Shown here: piece after piece, positions 16,741 through 26,785 of the stretch
Numbering within the stretch: the first letter of the stretch is position 1
Layout of the letters: every line of letters begins with the position of its first letter
NCBI GenBank assembly: GCA_042093735.1
Contig: JBELEM010000021.1
Coordinates: 1-33,289 of the forward strand
Source of the DNA: Hellea sp042093735
Lineage (GTDB): Bacteria > Pseudomonadota > Alphaproteobacteria > Caulobacterales > Maricaulaceae
Length of the DNA stretch: 33,289 bases
Direction: 5' to 3'
The notes under the pieces: generated by a model
The model's input: only the letters and a program-made list of their open reading frames with translations
Told to the model about the DNA's origin: nothing
Database searches by the model: none
Position numbers and translations under genes: made by a program

Positions 16741-17676
16741 ATGGTCATGAAAATGAAAAATGAAATTAAATCAGCGCATTCCTTTCAGGGGTTGATCCTT
16801 ACTTTACAAAACTATTGGGCAAGTCAGGGTTGTGTAATTTTACAGCCTTTTGATACGGAGGTAGGAGCGGGAACATTGCACCCTGCAACAGTTTTGAGGT
16901 CCCTAGGTAAAAAGCCTTGGAACGTTGCCTATGTTCAGCCCTCAAGAAGACCTGCAGATGGTAGATATGGTGAAAACCCAAATAGGTTACAACATTATTA
17001 TCAATTCCAAGTTATAATGAAGCCTAATCCCGTCAATTTTCAAGAATTATACCTTGGTAGCTTAGCTGCTATAGGTATTGATATGGATTTGCATGACATT
17101 CGTTTTGTTGAAGATGACTGGGAAAACCCTACTGTTGGTGCTTGGGGTTTGGGTTGGGAGGTTTGGTGTGATGGCATGGAGGTGAGTCAGTACACGTATT
17201 TCCAGCAGGTAGGGGGAATCGAGCTTGATATTGTTTCAGGTGAACTAACTTATGGATTAGAGCGTCTAGCCATGTATGTTCAGGGGGTTGATAATGTTTA
17301 TGACCTTGTCTTCACAGAAGAAAATAAATGTAATGGTACTCCAGAAGTCTTATATGGTGATATATTTCATCAAAATGAAGCGCAACAATCTGCTTATAAT
17401 TTTGAATACGCTGATACAGATAAAATCTTAGAGAAATTTAAATTTGCTGAAGAGGAATGCATGGCGCTCCTTGAACTTGATATTGCACTTCCTTTGCCTG
17501 CATATGAGCATGCTTTGAAGGCATCACATCTGTTTAATTTGCTTGATGCTAGGGGCGTTGTTTCACCAACACAGAGGCAAGAGTATATAAAACGTGTTAG
17601 AGATCTAACTAAAGCTTGCGCTAATTCTTATGTAAATAAAGAAAAAAACATTAAAGAAAAAGCATGGAAAAATTAA
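16741..17676 (+). CDS. glyQ: glycyl-tRNA synthetase alpha subunit
   Basis: Catalytic class II subunit of the bacterial tetrameric (alpha2beta2) glycyl-tRNA synthetase. The sequence is strongly conserved: SFQGLILTLQNYWASQGC, QPFDTEVGAGTLHPAT, AYVQPSRRPADGRYGENPNR, FVEDDWENPTVGAWGLGWEVW and the motif 3 region ELTYGLERLAMYVQG. The start is uncertain: ATG 16741, 16747 and 16753 are all in frame, and a TTG at 16714 would extend it by nine residues. ATG 16741 gives 311 residues. glyS begins two bases after the stop, so the two subunits are made from one transcript. Confidence 0.96.
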   Translation: MVMKMKNEIKSAHSFQGLILTLQNYWASQGCVILQPFDTEVGAGTLHPATVLRSLGKKPWNVAYVQPSRRPADGRYGENPNRLQHYYQFQVIMKPNPVNFQELYLGSLAAIGIDMDLHDIRFVEDDWENPTVGAWGLGWEVWCDGMEVSQYTYFQQVGGIELDIVSGELTYGLERLAMYVQGVDNVYDLVFTEENKCNGTPEVLYGDIFHQNEAQQSAYNFEYADTDKILEKFKFAEEECMALLELDIALPLPAYEHALKASHLFNLLDARGVVSPTQRQEYIKRVRDLTKACANSYVNKEKNIKEKAWKN

Positions 17677-17678
17677 AA

Positions 17679-19751
17679 ATGGCAGAACTTTTTATTGAAA
17701 TTTTTAGTGAAGAAATTCCTGCTAGAATGCAATTAAAAGCAGGTGAAAATTTTTCGAAACTCATGGTATCTGGACTAAAAAAAGAAGGATTACTATGTGA
17801 AAAAATAATACATCATACAGGCCCTAGAAGGTTAATATTTAAAGCTAATATTCCACTCAAGTCCCCAAACCTTTCTGAAGAAAAAAAAGGACCAAGAGTT
17901 AATGCTCCAGAAAAAGCAATTCAAGGATTTCTTCGCAGTGCGGGGTTAAATAGTTTGTCTGACGCTTGCATCAAGGTTGATGAAAAAAAAGGTGATTATT
18001 ATTATACTAAAACCGAAAAAAAAGGTCTTAATAGTGACCAAATAGTTTCTGAAGTTTTAGTGTCTGTTATGAATAATTTTCCTTGGCCTAAGTCAATGAA
18101 ATCCGGAGCGTCTAGTTTTCGCTGGGTAAGGCCCCTAAGAGGAATTATTTGTTTGATTGATGGCAAGCTAATAGATTGTATAGTCGATAATATAAGAGCA
18201 GGTAGAATGACCGAAGGTCATCGAATGCACGGGAAGGGTCCTTTTACTGTTAAAAACTTCTCTGATTATTGCCATAAACTTGAAAATGAGGGACATGTAA
18301 TGATTTCCCATCAAGATAGGAAAAATAAAATCCATAATGACGCAAAAAAAGTTTGTGCGGAAAATGGATTAGAATTAATTGATGATATTTCATTACTTGA
18401 TGAAGTATCAGGTTTAGTTGAGTGGCCTAATGTTTTGTTAGGTCATATGAACCCTCTATTTTTAGAGTTACCCTCTGAAGTAATAAAGCTATCCATGCGA
18501 ACACATCAAAAATATTTTGCAGTTAGGGATCCATCTACTGGAAATCTCTCTCCACACTTTATTGTAGTTTCAAATCAGACTGCGCCCGATGGCGGAGCAG
18601 AAATTGCAAAGGGTAATGCCAAGGTTTTATCTGCAAGGCTTTCAGATGCCAAATTTTTTCAAAAAGAGGATATGAAGTTTGATTTAGAAGAAAATTACTC
18701 CAAATTAAACTCAATAGTCTTTCATAAAAAACTTGGTTCTATTAGAGATAAATCTGAAAGAGTAGCAGTGCTTGCGGCTTTAATGGCTCCTTATCTTGAT
18801 GCAGATCCTGAACTTGTAAAAAAGGCTGCGCGGTTAGCAAAATGTGACCTTGTAACAAATATGGTTATTGAATTCACCAGTTTGCAAGGCCAAATTGGTG
18901 CTATGTATTACGCCGCAGAGGGTGGAAATAAAGATATTATTAAGGCGATTGAAGATCAATATAAGCCACAAGGTCCTAGCGATAATGTCCCAAGTAATTC
19001 TGTAGCAATCGCGGTAGCTCTGGCAGATAAAATTGATACGTTACTCTGTTTTTGGGGGATACAGGAAAAGCCGACAGGTTCTAAAGACCCATTCGCCTTG
19101 CGGAGAGCGGCATTAGGGGTAGTAAGAATAATACTGGAAAATAAGATAAAATTGAATATTTCAAACATTTTGGAAATGGCAGTAACTACTAGGGCCATCG
19201 CCAAACCTTGTTTGCCTGAATTGGACTCTTCAGTTATTGATAGTCTTTTATCTTTTATTATTGAACGGTTTAAAGTTTACCTTCGTGATAATGACATGAG
19301 GCAAGATCTTATTAACGCTGTTTTAAAACACGGCGTTGATGATCTTTTGTCGGCTACGAATCGTGTTGAGTCTTTGCAAGCATTTTTGTCTACGGAAGAA
19401 GGAACAAACTTGCTTTCTGTTTGCAAGCGCTCTGGAAATATACTTAAAGCAGAGGAGAGAAAGGCTGAATTACCTAGCGGTGATGTTGACACATTGACGC
19501 ATAATAGAGCAAAAGAATTATTAGACGCATTAATTGAAGCGAGAAAAAATATAGTTCTTGAAATGGGTAATGAGTCCTATTCTATGGCTATGACAGCGCT
19601 GTCTAAGTTGCGGAAACCAATAGACCTTTTCTTTGATGAGGTGAAGGTAAATGATGAAAACCCAGATATACGGAAAAACAACCTTAGACTTTTAATTATG
19701 TTACGTGATACTGCCCTAGAAATAGCTGATTTTGATGCTATTACGGGTTAA
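17679..19751 (+). CDS. glyS: glycyl-tRNA synthetase beta subunit
   Basis: Beta subunit needed for tRNA-Gly recognition by the tetramer. The 690-residue product starts MAELFIEIFSEEIPARMQ, the usual opening of the family, so ATG 17679 is chosen over ATG 17664, which would overlap glyQ by 13 bases. Conserved regions include GPRVNAPEKAIQGFLRSAG, SFRWVRPLRGI, LPSEVIKLSMRTHQKYFAV and SDAKFFQKEDMKF. The central HD-like region has DKIDTLLCFWGIQEKPTGSKDPFALRR.. and the C-terminal third carries a DALR-type anticodon-binding domain. Its TAA lies 20 bases before ppdK. Confidence 0.95.
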   Translation: MAELFIEIFSEEIPARMQLKAGENFSKLMVSGLKKEGLLCEKIIHHTGPRRLIFKANIPLKSPNLSEEKKGPRVNAPEKAIQGFLRSAGLNSLSDACIKVDEKKGDYYYTKTEKKGLNSDQIVSEVLVSVMNNFPWPKSMKSGASSFRWVRPLRGIICLIDGKLIDCIVDNIRAGRMTEGHRMHGKGPFTVKNFSDYCHKLENEGHVMISHQDRKNKIHNDAKKVCAENGLELIDDISLLDEVSGLVEWPNVLLGHMNPLFLELPSEVIKLSMRTHQKYFAVRDPSTGNLSPHFIVVSNQTAPDGGAEIAKGNAKVLSARLSDAKFFQKEDMKFDLEENYSKLNSIVFHKKLGSIRDKSERVAVLAALMAPYLDADPELVKKAARLAKCDLVTNMVIEFTSLQGQIGAMYYAAEGGNKDIIKAIEDQYKPQGPSDNVPSNSVAIAVALADKIDTLLCFWGIQEKPTGSKDPFALRRAALGVVRIILENKIKLNISNILEMAVTTRAIAKPCLPELDSSVIDSLLSFIIERFKVYLRDNDMRQDLINAVLKHGVDDLLSATNRVESLQAFLSTEEGTNLLSVCKRSGNILKAEERKAELPSGDVDTLTHNRAKELLDALIEARKNIVLEMGNESYSMAMTALSKLRKPIDLFFDEVKVNDENPDIRKNNLRLLIMLRDTALEIADFDAITG

Positions 19752-19771
19752 ACTACAGGGATCATAGTTCA

Positions 19772-22426
19772 ATGACAAAATGGGTTTATTCTTTCGGCGG
19801 AGGGAAAGCTGAAGGTAATACAGCGATGAAAAATTTACTTGGAGGCAAGGGTGCCAACTTAGCGGAGATGGCATCCCTTGGATTGCCAGTTCCCCCAGGT
19901 TTTACCTTATCTACAGATGTGTGTACTAGTTTTTATGATAATGGAAATAAATACCCTGATGAACTTTCTGCTCAAACTAATGATGGCTTAAAAACTATAG
20001 AAAAAATCACAGGAAAGTTATTCGGAAGCAACTCAAATCCATTATTATTATCTGTGCGTTCAGGTGCGCGTGCATCAATGCCTGGTATGATGGACACAGT
20101 TTTAAATCTTGGTTTAAATGACGAAACTGTTGAGGGTTTAGCAAAACTTTCAGGCGATAGGCGCTTTGCGTTGGATAGTTACAGGCGCTTTATTACTATG
20201 TACTCTGATGTTGTATTAGGTGTACATCACCACACATTTGAAGATATATTAGAAATTTATAAAGATAGCCAAGGTTACAATCTTGATACAGAGCTTTCTG
20301 CTAACGATTGGGCAATTATCATTGATAAGTATAAATCTGCTGTGGCTCGTGAATTAGGTTATCAATTTCCACAAGACCCTATGAAGCAATTGCAAGGAGC
20401 AATTGATGCTGTTTTTGGAAGTTGGATGAATGAGCGCGCTGTTGTTTATCGTCGACTTAATAACATACCCGCTGCTTGGGGAACTGCAGTAAATGTTCAG
20501 GCAATGGTGTTCGGAAATATGGGTGATACATCAGCAACTGGTGTGGCATTTACTCGGAACCCATCTAACGGAGAAAAAAGTTATTATGGAGAGTATTTAA
20601 TAAACGCACAAGGAGAAGATGTTGTAGCTGGAATAAGAACCCCACAAACTTTAACTAAGCTAGCGCGCCTAGAAATGGGGGAAGAAAGCCTGTCTATGGA
20701 AGAGGCTTTTCCTGAGGTGTTTGCAGAGCTTTCCGAAACATTTGATAAATTAGAAGATCATTATAAAGATATGCAGGATATTGAATTCACAGTTGAGAGA
20801 GGAAAACTTTGGTTACTTCAGACGCGTTCAGGTAAGAGGACCGCGAAAGCAGCATTTAAAATAGCAGTTGATATGGCATTATCAGGACAAATTTCTAGTG
20901 ATGACGCTCTATTACGCATTGACCCCTTATCATTGGACCAATTATTACATCCAACACTTGACCCAAATGCAAAAAGGGACCTACTCACCATGGGTCTGCC
21001 TGCGTCTCCTGGGGCAGCCATTGGGGAGGTGGTGTTTGACTCTGATGAAGCTGAAGAGTTAAAAAAAGCTGGGAAAAAAGTTATATTAGTTCGAACAGAA
21101 ACTAGTCCAGAAGATATTCACGGAATGCATGCTGCTGAAGCTATTATAACTGCAAGAGGGGGAATGACTTCTCATGCGGCAGTTGTTGCCAGGGGTATGG
21201 GTAGACCGTGTGTTTCTGGAGCTGGAGATATCCGTATTGATTATGAAGCTAAAGAGTTTTCAGTGATGAATCGGGTTGTCAAGAGAGGAGACACTTTAAC
21301 AATTGATGGAGCCACAGGCCAAATATTCTTCGGTTCGGTTGATATGATGCAACCTGAATTATCTGGGGATTTTTCAAAAATTATGAATTGGGCTGATATC
21401 GCAAAAACTTTAAAGATAAGGGCTAATGCAGAAACCCCCTTGGATGTTACAACTGCCAAGGATTTTGGTGCTGAGGGGATCGGATTATGTAGAACTGAGC
21501 ATATGTTCTTTGAAGAGAATCGGCTAGCCCATTTTCGCGAAATGATTTTATCGTCTAATAAAACGGGAAGACAAGACGCATTGGAAAAAATCTTACCAGT
21601 TCAGCGTGAAGATTTCGCTACTATATTCAGAATAATGGAAGGCCGTCCATGTACTATCCGATTATTGGACCCTCCTTTGCATGAATTTTTACCGCATACA
21701 GAAGACGATATTGCATCAGTTGCCAAGTCTTTAGGTTTGCCGAAAAAAGAACTTATGTTGCGTTCCAGGGAGCTTGCAGAAACTAATCCCATGTTAGGTC
21801 ATCGTGGCTGTAGACTCGGTATATCATATCCTGAAATTTATGAAATGCAGGCTAGAGCAATATTTGAAGCTCAGATTATAGTTGAGAGTGAAATCGGAAA
21901 AAAACTTAATGCTGAAATTATGATACCGTTAGTTTCTTCACCTGAAGAATTAGAAATATTATGTAATACTATCAAAAAATTAGCAGATAAGATTGGCGCT
22001 AAAAACTATTCAATAGGCACAATGATTGAATTACCGAGGGCTGCATTACTTGCAGGGGAGATTGCTCGCCATGCGGAATTCTTTAGCTTTGGAACAAATG
22101 ACCTTACTCAAACAACTTATGGCCTTTCACGTGATGACGCTGGTAAATTCTTACCAGATTATGTGAGGGCGGGTATTATTGAAAAAGACCCTTTTGTTAC
22201 TCTCGATCAAGATGGAGTTGGTCAATTAATCAATATTGCTACTTTAAAAGGAAGAAAAACAAGAAGTGATATTAAGTTAGGTATTTGTGGGGAGCATGGA
22301 GGGGATCCCTCTTCAATAGAGTTTTGTCATAATCTTGGTTTAGATTATGTCTCTTGTTCGCCTTATCGTGTTCCGATCGCCAGGTTAGCTGCTGCTCAGG
22401 CCGCAATATTATCCAAGAGAGCGTGA
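19772..22426 (+). CDS. ppdK: pyruvate, phosphate dikinase
   Basis: A cytoplasmic enzyme that interconverts pyruvate + ATP + Pi with phosphoenolpyruvate + AMP + PPi, letting the cell make PEP from pyruvate or save ATP in glycolysis. The 884 residues hold an N-terminal ATP-grasp domain starting MTKWVYSFGGGKAEG with LLGGKGANLAEMASLGLPVPPGF and SVRSGARASMPGMMDTVLNLG, the swivelling phosphohistidine domain with His468 in GGMTSHAAVVARGMG, and the PEP/pyruvate TIM barrel with GLCRTEHMFF, FGTNDLTQTTYG and GICGEHGGDP. Length and motifs are those of PPDK, not PEP synthase. AGGGAT lies about 11 bases before ATG 19772. It follows glyS closely. Confidence 0.96.
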   Translation: MTKWVYSFGGGKAEGNTAMKNLLGGKGANLAEMASLGLPVPPGFTLSTDVCTSFYDNGNKYPDELSAQTNDGLKTIEKITGKLFGSNSNPLLLSVRSGARASMPGMMDTVLNLGLNDETVEGLAKLSGDRRFALDSYRRFITMYSDVVLGVHHHTFEDILEIYKDSQGYNLDTELSANDWAIIIDKYKSAVARELGYQFPQDPMKQLQGAIDAVFGSWMNERAVVYRRLNNIPAAWGTAVNVQAMVFGNMGDTSATGVAFTRNPSNGEKSYYGEYLINAQGEDVVAGIRTPQTLTKLARLEMGEESLSMEEAFPEVFAELSETFDKLEDHYKDMQDIEFTVERGKLWLLQTRSGKRTAKAAFKIAVDMALSGQISSDDALLRIDPLSLDQLLHPTLDPNAKRDLLTMGLPASPGAAIGEVVFDSDEAEELKKAGKKVILVRTETSPEDIHGMHAAEAIITARGGMTSHAAVVARGMGRPCVSGAGDIRIDYEAKEFSVMNRVVKRGDTLTIDGATGQIFFGSVDMMQPELSGDFSKIMNWADIAKTLKIRANAETPLDVTTAKDFGAEGIGLCRTEHMFFEENRLAHFREMILSSNKTGRQDALEKILPVQREDFATIFRIMEGRPCTIRLLDPPLHEFLPHTEDDIASVAKSLGLPKKELMLRSRELAETNPMLGHRGCRLGISYPEIYEMQARAIFEAQIIVESEIGKKLNAEIMIPLVSSPEELEILCNTIKKLADKIGAKNYSIGTMIELPRAALLAGEIARHAEFFSFGTNDLTQTTYGLSRDDAGKFLPDYVRAGIIEKDPFVTLDQDGVGQLINIATLKGRKTRSDIKLGICGEHGGDPSSIEFCHNLGLDYVSCSPYRVPIARLAAAQAAILSKRA

Positions 22427-22483
22427 ACTAATTTTTATAGAAATTTCTAATTTTGATCTTACTGTAGACATTAAGGAAACTAT

Positions 22484-23134
22484 ATGAATTTAAAAAGTTA
22501 TAACTTTCTTCCCTGGGTTATCCTGATAATTTGTTTTATTGTTGCTTTTTTTACTTTCCCTATAATATCTAAAAATGCCCTTCAAAAAAGAGACGAAAAC
22601 ATTTGGGCTATAAAAGCAAAATCATTTCAAGCTAATAGTTATTCGAATAACAACTACAAGAAAAGTAATATTCTAGACCTTCATTCTAGTTTTCAAAGAG
22701 ACTACTTTTATAATTACAAATTAGCAATAGAACAGCATCAGTGTTTATCGGAGGCAATATATTATGAGGCTAGATCAGAGAGTTTAATTGGACAAAAAGC
22801 TGTTGCTGAAGTTATTTTGAATAGACAAAGATCTAAGCATTTTCCTGATACAATATGTGAAGTTGTTTTTCAGGGGTCAGATCGTAAAACGGGGTGTCAG
22901 TTTAGTTTTACATGTGACGGTTCTATTTCTGGTGAAATTGAAGAAAAAAATTGGAAAAGATCACAAAATATAGCTAAATTAATAATGGTGGGTGGCGTTA
23001 GGCCATTTACTGAAAATTCTACACATTATCATACCGTTGACATTAGCCCTCCTTGGATAAATGATCTCAGACCAACTAGGAAAATAGGAAGTCATATGTT
23101 TTATCGTTTTAAATTCCGCGAAATATCAGATTAG
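22484..23134 (+). CDS. SleB-like cell-wall hydrolase with N-terminal membrane anchor
   Basis: A 216-residue envelope protein of the Hydrolase_2 (SleB/CwlJ) family, whose members cut peptidoglycan. One hydrophobic segment (about residues 8-29) anchors it in the inner membrane. Residues 30-80 are a polar linker, and the hydrolase domain runs from about 86: CLSEAIYYEARSESLIGQKA with the likely catalytic Glu90, then EVILNRQRSKHFPDTICEVV and CQFSFTCDG. The family is best known from spore germination, but gram-negative Alphaproteobacteria use relatives in vegetative wall turnover (family knowledge). AAGGAA (22473-22478) lies five bases before ATG 22484. It follows ppdK by 57 bases. Confidence 0.88.
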   Translation: MNLKSYNFLPWVILIICFIVAFFTFPIISKNALQKRDENIWAIKAKSFQANSYSNNNYKKSNILDLHSSFQRDYFYNYKLAIEQHQCLSEAIYYEARSESLIGQKAVAEVILNRQRSKHFPDTICEVVFQGSDRKTGCQFSFTCDGSISGEIEEKNWKRSQNIAKLIMVGGVRPFTENSTHYHTVDISPPWINDLRPTRKIGSHMFYRFKFREISD

Positions 23135-23177
23135 TCTAATCTCTGTAAATTTTGTTTGGTTTTTCAACTTATACACT

Positions 23178-23206
23178 TTGCAACGTTAAACTAAATTAGT
23201 TATACT
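23178..23206 (+). promoter_or_regulatory. sigma-70-type promoter for the PhoD-like gene
   Basis: TTGCAA (23178-23183) and TATACT (23201-23206) are separated by exactly 17 bases. The -10 matches the consensus at five of six positions and the -35 at four. The site lies 36 bases before ATG 23242. This is the best promoter match I found in the window. Confidence 0.5.
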
Positions 23207-23241
23207 TTAAAAGCTCAAGACACATCTAAAAGAACAATATT

Positions 23242-24393
23242 ATGAATGCTTTCTCAACATTTAAATTTTTTGTTAAATTAATTATGATTAGTGTAGTTTT
23301 GCAAGGCTGTGAAAACGGGATTGATAATAATTCAAAAACCAAAGTAAGCTTGGTGAAAAATGATTTGCAAATCATTCCTATGTCCTCAAAGACTCTCCCA
23401 GAATTTATAACCCGTTTAAGTTTTGGGTCGTGTCTATCAGAGAAAGAAGACCAATCAATATGGAACAATATTGCTGCTGAAAAACCTGACGCTTTTATTT
23501 TTATGGGTGATAATGTTTATGGTGATGCTTACCATAAAGACCCAATTTTTGACGATCCCAATATGCCTAAAATGCAGGCTGCCTATTATGAATTAGCGCA
23601 AAGTAAGCAATTTAAAAAATTTCGTGATCAAGTTCCTGTAATTCCAACATGGGATGATCATGACTATGGATTAAATGATGGTGGGGCATCTTATAAATTT
23701 AAGGAAAGGTCAAAAAATCTGTTCTTAAAGGCCTGGGATATTCCGCCTGGCGACGTACGTTATCAAAGGTCAGGTATTTATGCTTCAAAAATCTTAGGCA
23801 AAAAAGGACAAAGAATTCAAATTATAATGCTTGATACTAGAAGCTTCAGAACAGAGTTGACGCCTACGGATCAATATAATGCCCCAGGGAAAGAAAGATA
23901 TATCCCCTCCACAACAGAGAAAGGAACATTACTGGGGTTAGAGCAATGGTCATGGCTCAAGGAACAGCTTGAAAAGCCTGCTGACTTGCGTATCCTTGTG
24001 AGTACAATACAAGTAATTGCTGATGGCCATGGTTGGGAAGCGTGGAGGACTATGCCGAATGAAAGAAATAAACTTTACAAACTAATCAAAGACACAAATG
24101 CAAAAAATTTAATTATTCTTTCGGGAGATCGACATGCTGGTGCATTCTATGAACGTGAAGACTTAGCCCCTTTTAAAATTCATGAGATTACCTCGTCATC
24201 ATTGAATTTGCCTGGAAGTTACTGGCGGTCAAAAAATAACGATACGAGTATAGAGTCAGGACCTTACCGCACCACTCCGATGCAATATGAACCTAACTAT
24301 GGCTTAATGGACATCGACTGGGACTCCCGGATAGCCCGCGTGAGCCTTATAAGTCCTGGAAATACAACCTTTGACAAGGATATTAGTTTTTAG
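23242..24393 (+). CDS. PhoD-like metallophosphatase lipoprotein
   Basis: A secreted, lipid-anchored phosphatase-like protein of 383 residues. The signal ends VVLQGC with Cys23, a workable lipobox. The metallophosphatase core has LSFGSCL (59-65), the metal-binding GDNVYGD (89-95), TWDDHDYGLNDGG (136-148) and a later SGDRHAGAF, the pattern of the alkaline phosphatase D (PhoD-like) group. Substrates of this group include phosphodiesters and phosphomonoesters, so phosphate scavenging is plausible but not shown. No pho box was recognised upstream, though a good promoter is. Its stop codon overlaps the nadC stop on the other strand by bases 24390-24393. Confidence 0.87.
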   Translation: MNAFSTFKFFVKLIMISVVLQGCENGIDNNSKTKVSLVKNDLQIIPMSSKTLPEFITRLSFGSCLSEKEDQSIWNNIAAEKPDAFIFMGDNVYGDAYHKDPIFDDPNMPKMQAAYYELAQSKQFKKFRDQVPVIPTWDDHDYGLNDGGASYKFKERSKNLFLKAWDIPPGDVRYQRSGIYASKILGKKGQRIQIIMLDTRSFRTELTPTDQYNAPGKERYIPSTTEKGTLLGLEQWSWLKEQLEKPADLRILVSTIQVIADGHGWEAWRTMPNERNKLYKLIKDTNAKNLIILSGDRHAGAFYEREDLAPFKIHEITSSSLNLPGSYWRSKNNDTSIESGPYRTTPMQYEPNYGLMDIDWDSRIARVSLISPGNTTFDKDISF

Positions 24394-25253
24394 TTAGAGT
24401 CCATTCCTAAATCAAAGTTTTGAGAGCTATGCGTAAGCGCGCCAACTGAAATTATATCAACTCCAGTTTTACTTATTCTCTCGACTTTGCTTAAGCTAAC
24501 ATTACCTGAGGCTTCAATTTTTGGGGAGCAACTATCGCATGATCTGATAATTTTTACTGCATGAGATAAATCTTCTGGACTCATGTTATCCAACAGAATG
24601 ACATCAGGCCTGTATTTGAGCACCACATCAAGCTGATCTATCTTATCCACTTCAATATTGACACGAGCCATGTGGTCTGCATTTTTATTTATGGTATTTA
24701 AAGCATTTTCCATACCACCAGCAAAAGCTACATGATTATCTTTGATCATTATACTTGATGATAGGCTTCCACGGTGAGTAAAGCCTCCACCAGCTAACAC
24801 TGCTTGTTTTTCTAGAGCCCTTAAACCAGGCGTTGTTTTTCTTGTTGCTGCAATTCTTGTATTCGTTCCTTTTACGAGGGCTACATATTTAGCCGTTAAT
24901 GTTGCTATTCCTGACAACCTACCCATAAAGTTTAATGCAATTCTTTCACCTGCTAATAAAGAAAGTGCTGAGCCCTCTACAGTTGCAATTAAATCACCTT
25001 TTTTAACAGATTCAGAATCTTTTAATCTAGGGGTAAACTTTAATGTGTTATCTATTAATTCATATGTCATCCTTGCAGGCTGTAAGCCTGAAATAATACC
25101 GTCAGAGCGTGACCTTATGTATAATTTATTTTGAGCTGACTTTGGTATCAACAATGATGACGTAATATCGCCATAATTACCAAAGTCTTCATTAAGCGCT
25201 AAGCGTACTATTGGCTCAATTATTGAGGGAGGAATGTCTAGGTTATATTTCAT
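24390..25253 (-). CDS. nadC: nicotinate-nucleotide pyrophosphorylase (carboxylating)
   Basis: Quinolinate phosphoribosyltransferase, the third step of de novo NAD synthesis, turning quinolinate and PRPP into nicotinate mononucleotide and CO2. The 287-residue protein has the type II PRTase features LNEDFGNYGDITSSLLIP, ERIALNFMGRLSGIAT, the arginine-rich TRIAATRKTTPGLRALEKQA and GGFTHRGSL, and the barrel signatures VNIEVDKIDQLD and VILLDNMSPE. Start ATG 25253 lies two bases after the nadB stop. It is the last gene of nadABC. The 3' end meets the PhoD-like gene with overlapping stop codons, leaving no room for an ordinary terminator. Confidence 0.95.
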   Translation of the reverse strand: MKYNLDIPPSIIEPIVRLALNEDFGNYGDITSSLLIPKSAQNKLYIRSRSDGIISGLQPARMTYELIDNTLKFTPRLKDSESVKKGDLIATVEGSALSLLAGERIALNFMGRLSGIATLTAKYVALVKGTNTRIAATRKTTPGLRALEKQAVLAGGGFTHRGSLSSSIMIKDNHVAFAGGMENALNTINKNADHMARVNIEVDKIDQLDVVLKYRPDVILLDNMSPEDLSHAVKIIRSCDSCSPKIEASGNVSLSKVERISKTGVDIISVGALTHSSQNFDLGMDSN

Positions 25254-25255
25254 TT

Positions 25256-26782
25256 TTAATCCAACATGTCGTAAGTTATATAGCTTGATTTTGCATTTTT
25301 CTTTGTAAAATTGAAATCATCTCGATAATGGGCACCCCGACATTCCTCTCTGGCTAAGGCACATGATGCTATCATCTTTGATGCGACTAGTGGGTTAGCC
25401 GGCCCAACTTTTTCTATTAAATAATTTATATGATTAATCAGTATGTTTAATTTTTTATCATTTCTCTGTACACCACAATTTAATGTCATGGCTTTTCTTA
25501 GGGAGTGACTTACTTCTTTACCCATAGATAGCCATGGTTGCGTCTTAATTTTTTGCGAGAGTTTATTTTCCCAATTTTTTCCATTGATATATCTTGCTGC
25601 TCGATCTCCGAATACGATTGCTTCAAGCAAGGAATTGCTTGCAAGTCGATTGGCACCATGAACCCCAACGGCGCTACATTCTCCAACGGCTAGAAGACCA
25701 TTGAGGTTAGTCTGTCCGTAACTATCCGTAGCTATACCGCCCATGTGATAGTGAACTGCAGGAGCAATTGGTATTAGTTGATTTCGAGGGTCTATTCCAG
25801 CATCCATACAACTGTCAAAAACAGTCGGAAAATTTTTTGGGAATTTATCACCTATAGCTTTTCTACAATCTAAAAATGCTTGTTTTCCAGACTCTATTTC
25901 TAAAAAAATAGATCTTGCTACATCATCTCGCGGTGCTAACTCACCTCTTTTATGATATTTATCCATAAAACGAATACCATTGGAATCAGTTAAAATAGCA
26001 CCTTGTCCTCTCAATGCCTCCGTAGCTAGAGGTGCGGGGTCGCGACCTACGTCAATAGCTGTCGGGTGAAATTGAACAAATTCTAAGTCACGCATTTGTG
26101 CACCAACTACTGCAGCCATGCCTAATGCATCTCCTCTTGCAGTCCTTGGGTTTGTAGTAACTGAAAATAGTCCTCCAATACCGCCTGTTGCCAAAACGGT
26201 AATATCGGCTTCAATACAAAGAATTGCGCCATCATCCCTTCTTGCTAAAGTTCCTGTTACTCCACCATTGATATCAGTTAGAAGACTTTCTGCTCTCCAA
26301 CCAATAATTCCAGTAATGTGCTCTGCTTCTTGAGCGCGGGATACCATGACTTTGATGATTTCTGCTCCACTTGTATCACCTTTAACTCTTGCAACTCGGG
26401 CTGTTGAGTGTGCTGCTTCCAAAGAAAGAGATAATTCTCCGTGGCTGTTTTTATCAAACGGTACTCCAAGGGCGCTTAAATCATGAACGCAGCCAGGTCC
26501 CTCTGAAGCAAGTATCTTTGCTATTTCCGGATCAACCAATCCATCACCGGCTTTAATTGTGTCGTTTTTATGGAGTTCTATAGAGTCATTTTTTGATAAA
26601 GCAGCGGCTATTCCTCCCTGGGCCCATGCAGAAGCTGCAGCTTTAGATGAGCGTTTTGAGGTTAGAACATAAACTTTTCTTGGAAACAATTTTAGAGCTA
26701 AGTATAGCCCAGCGAGACCAGCACCAATTACCAAAACAGAACCACTAGGTAATTTCTTTGACTCATAACTACCCAGACCCAT
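25256..26782 (-). CDS. nadB: L-aspartate oxidase
   Basis: A flavoenzyme of 508 residues that oxidises aspartate to iminoaspartate, the substrate that NadA condenses with dihydroxyacetone phosphate. The FAD site VIGAGLAGLYLAL is at 18-30; SAAASAWAQGGIAA-like KAAASAWAQGGIAAAL follows near 47. VLATGGIGGLFSVTTNP, LEFVQFHPTAI, PRDDVARSIFLEIESG, HYHMGGIATD and GVHGANRLASNSLLEAIVFG are the family's conserved blocks. The C-terminal helical domain is full length. ATG 26782 is three bases after the nadA stop, so coupling is likely. Confidence 0.96.
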   Translation of the reverse strand: MGLGSYESKKLPSGSVLVIGAGLAGLYLALKLFPRKVYVLTSKRSSKAAASAWAQGGIAAALSKNDSIELHKNDTIKAGDGLVDPEIAKILASEGPGCVHDLSALGVPFDKNSHGELSLSLEAAHSTARVARVKGDTSGAEIIKVMVSRAQEAEHITGIIGWRAESLLTDINGGVTGTLARRDDGAILCIEADITVLATGGIGGLFSVTTNPRTARGDALGMAAVVGAQMRDLEFVQFHPTAIDVGRDPAPLATEALRGQGAILTDSNGIRFMDKYHKRGELAPRDDVARSIFLEIESGKQAFLDCRKAIGDKFPKNFPTVFDSCMDAGIDPRNQLIPIAPAVHYHMGGIATDSYGQTNLNGLLAVGECSAVGVHGANRLASNSLLEAIVFGDRAARYINGKNWENKLSQKIKTQPWLSMGKEVSHSLRKAMTLNCGVQRNDKKLNILINHINYLIEKVGPANPLVASKMIASCALAREECRGAHYRDDFNFTKKNAKSSYITYDMLD

Positions 26783-26785
26783 TTC

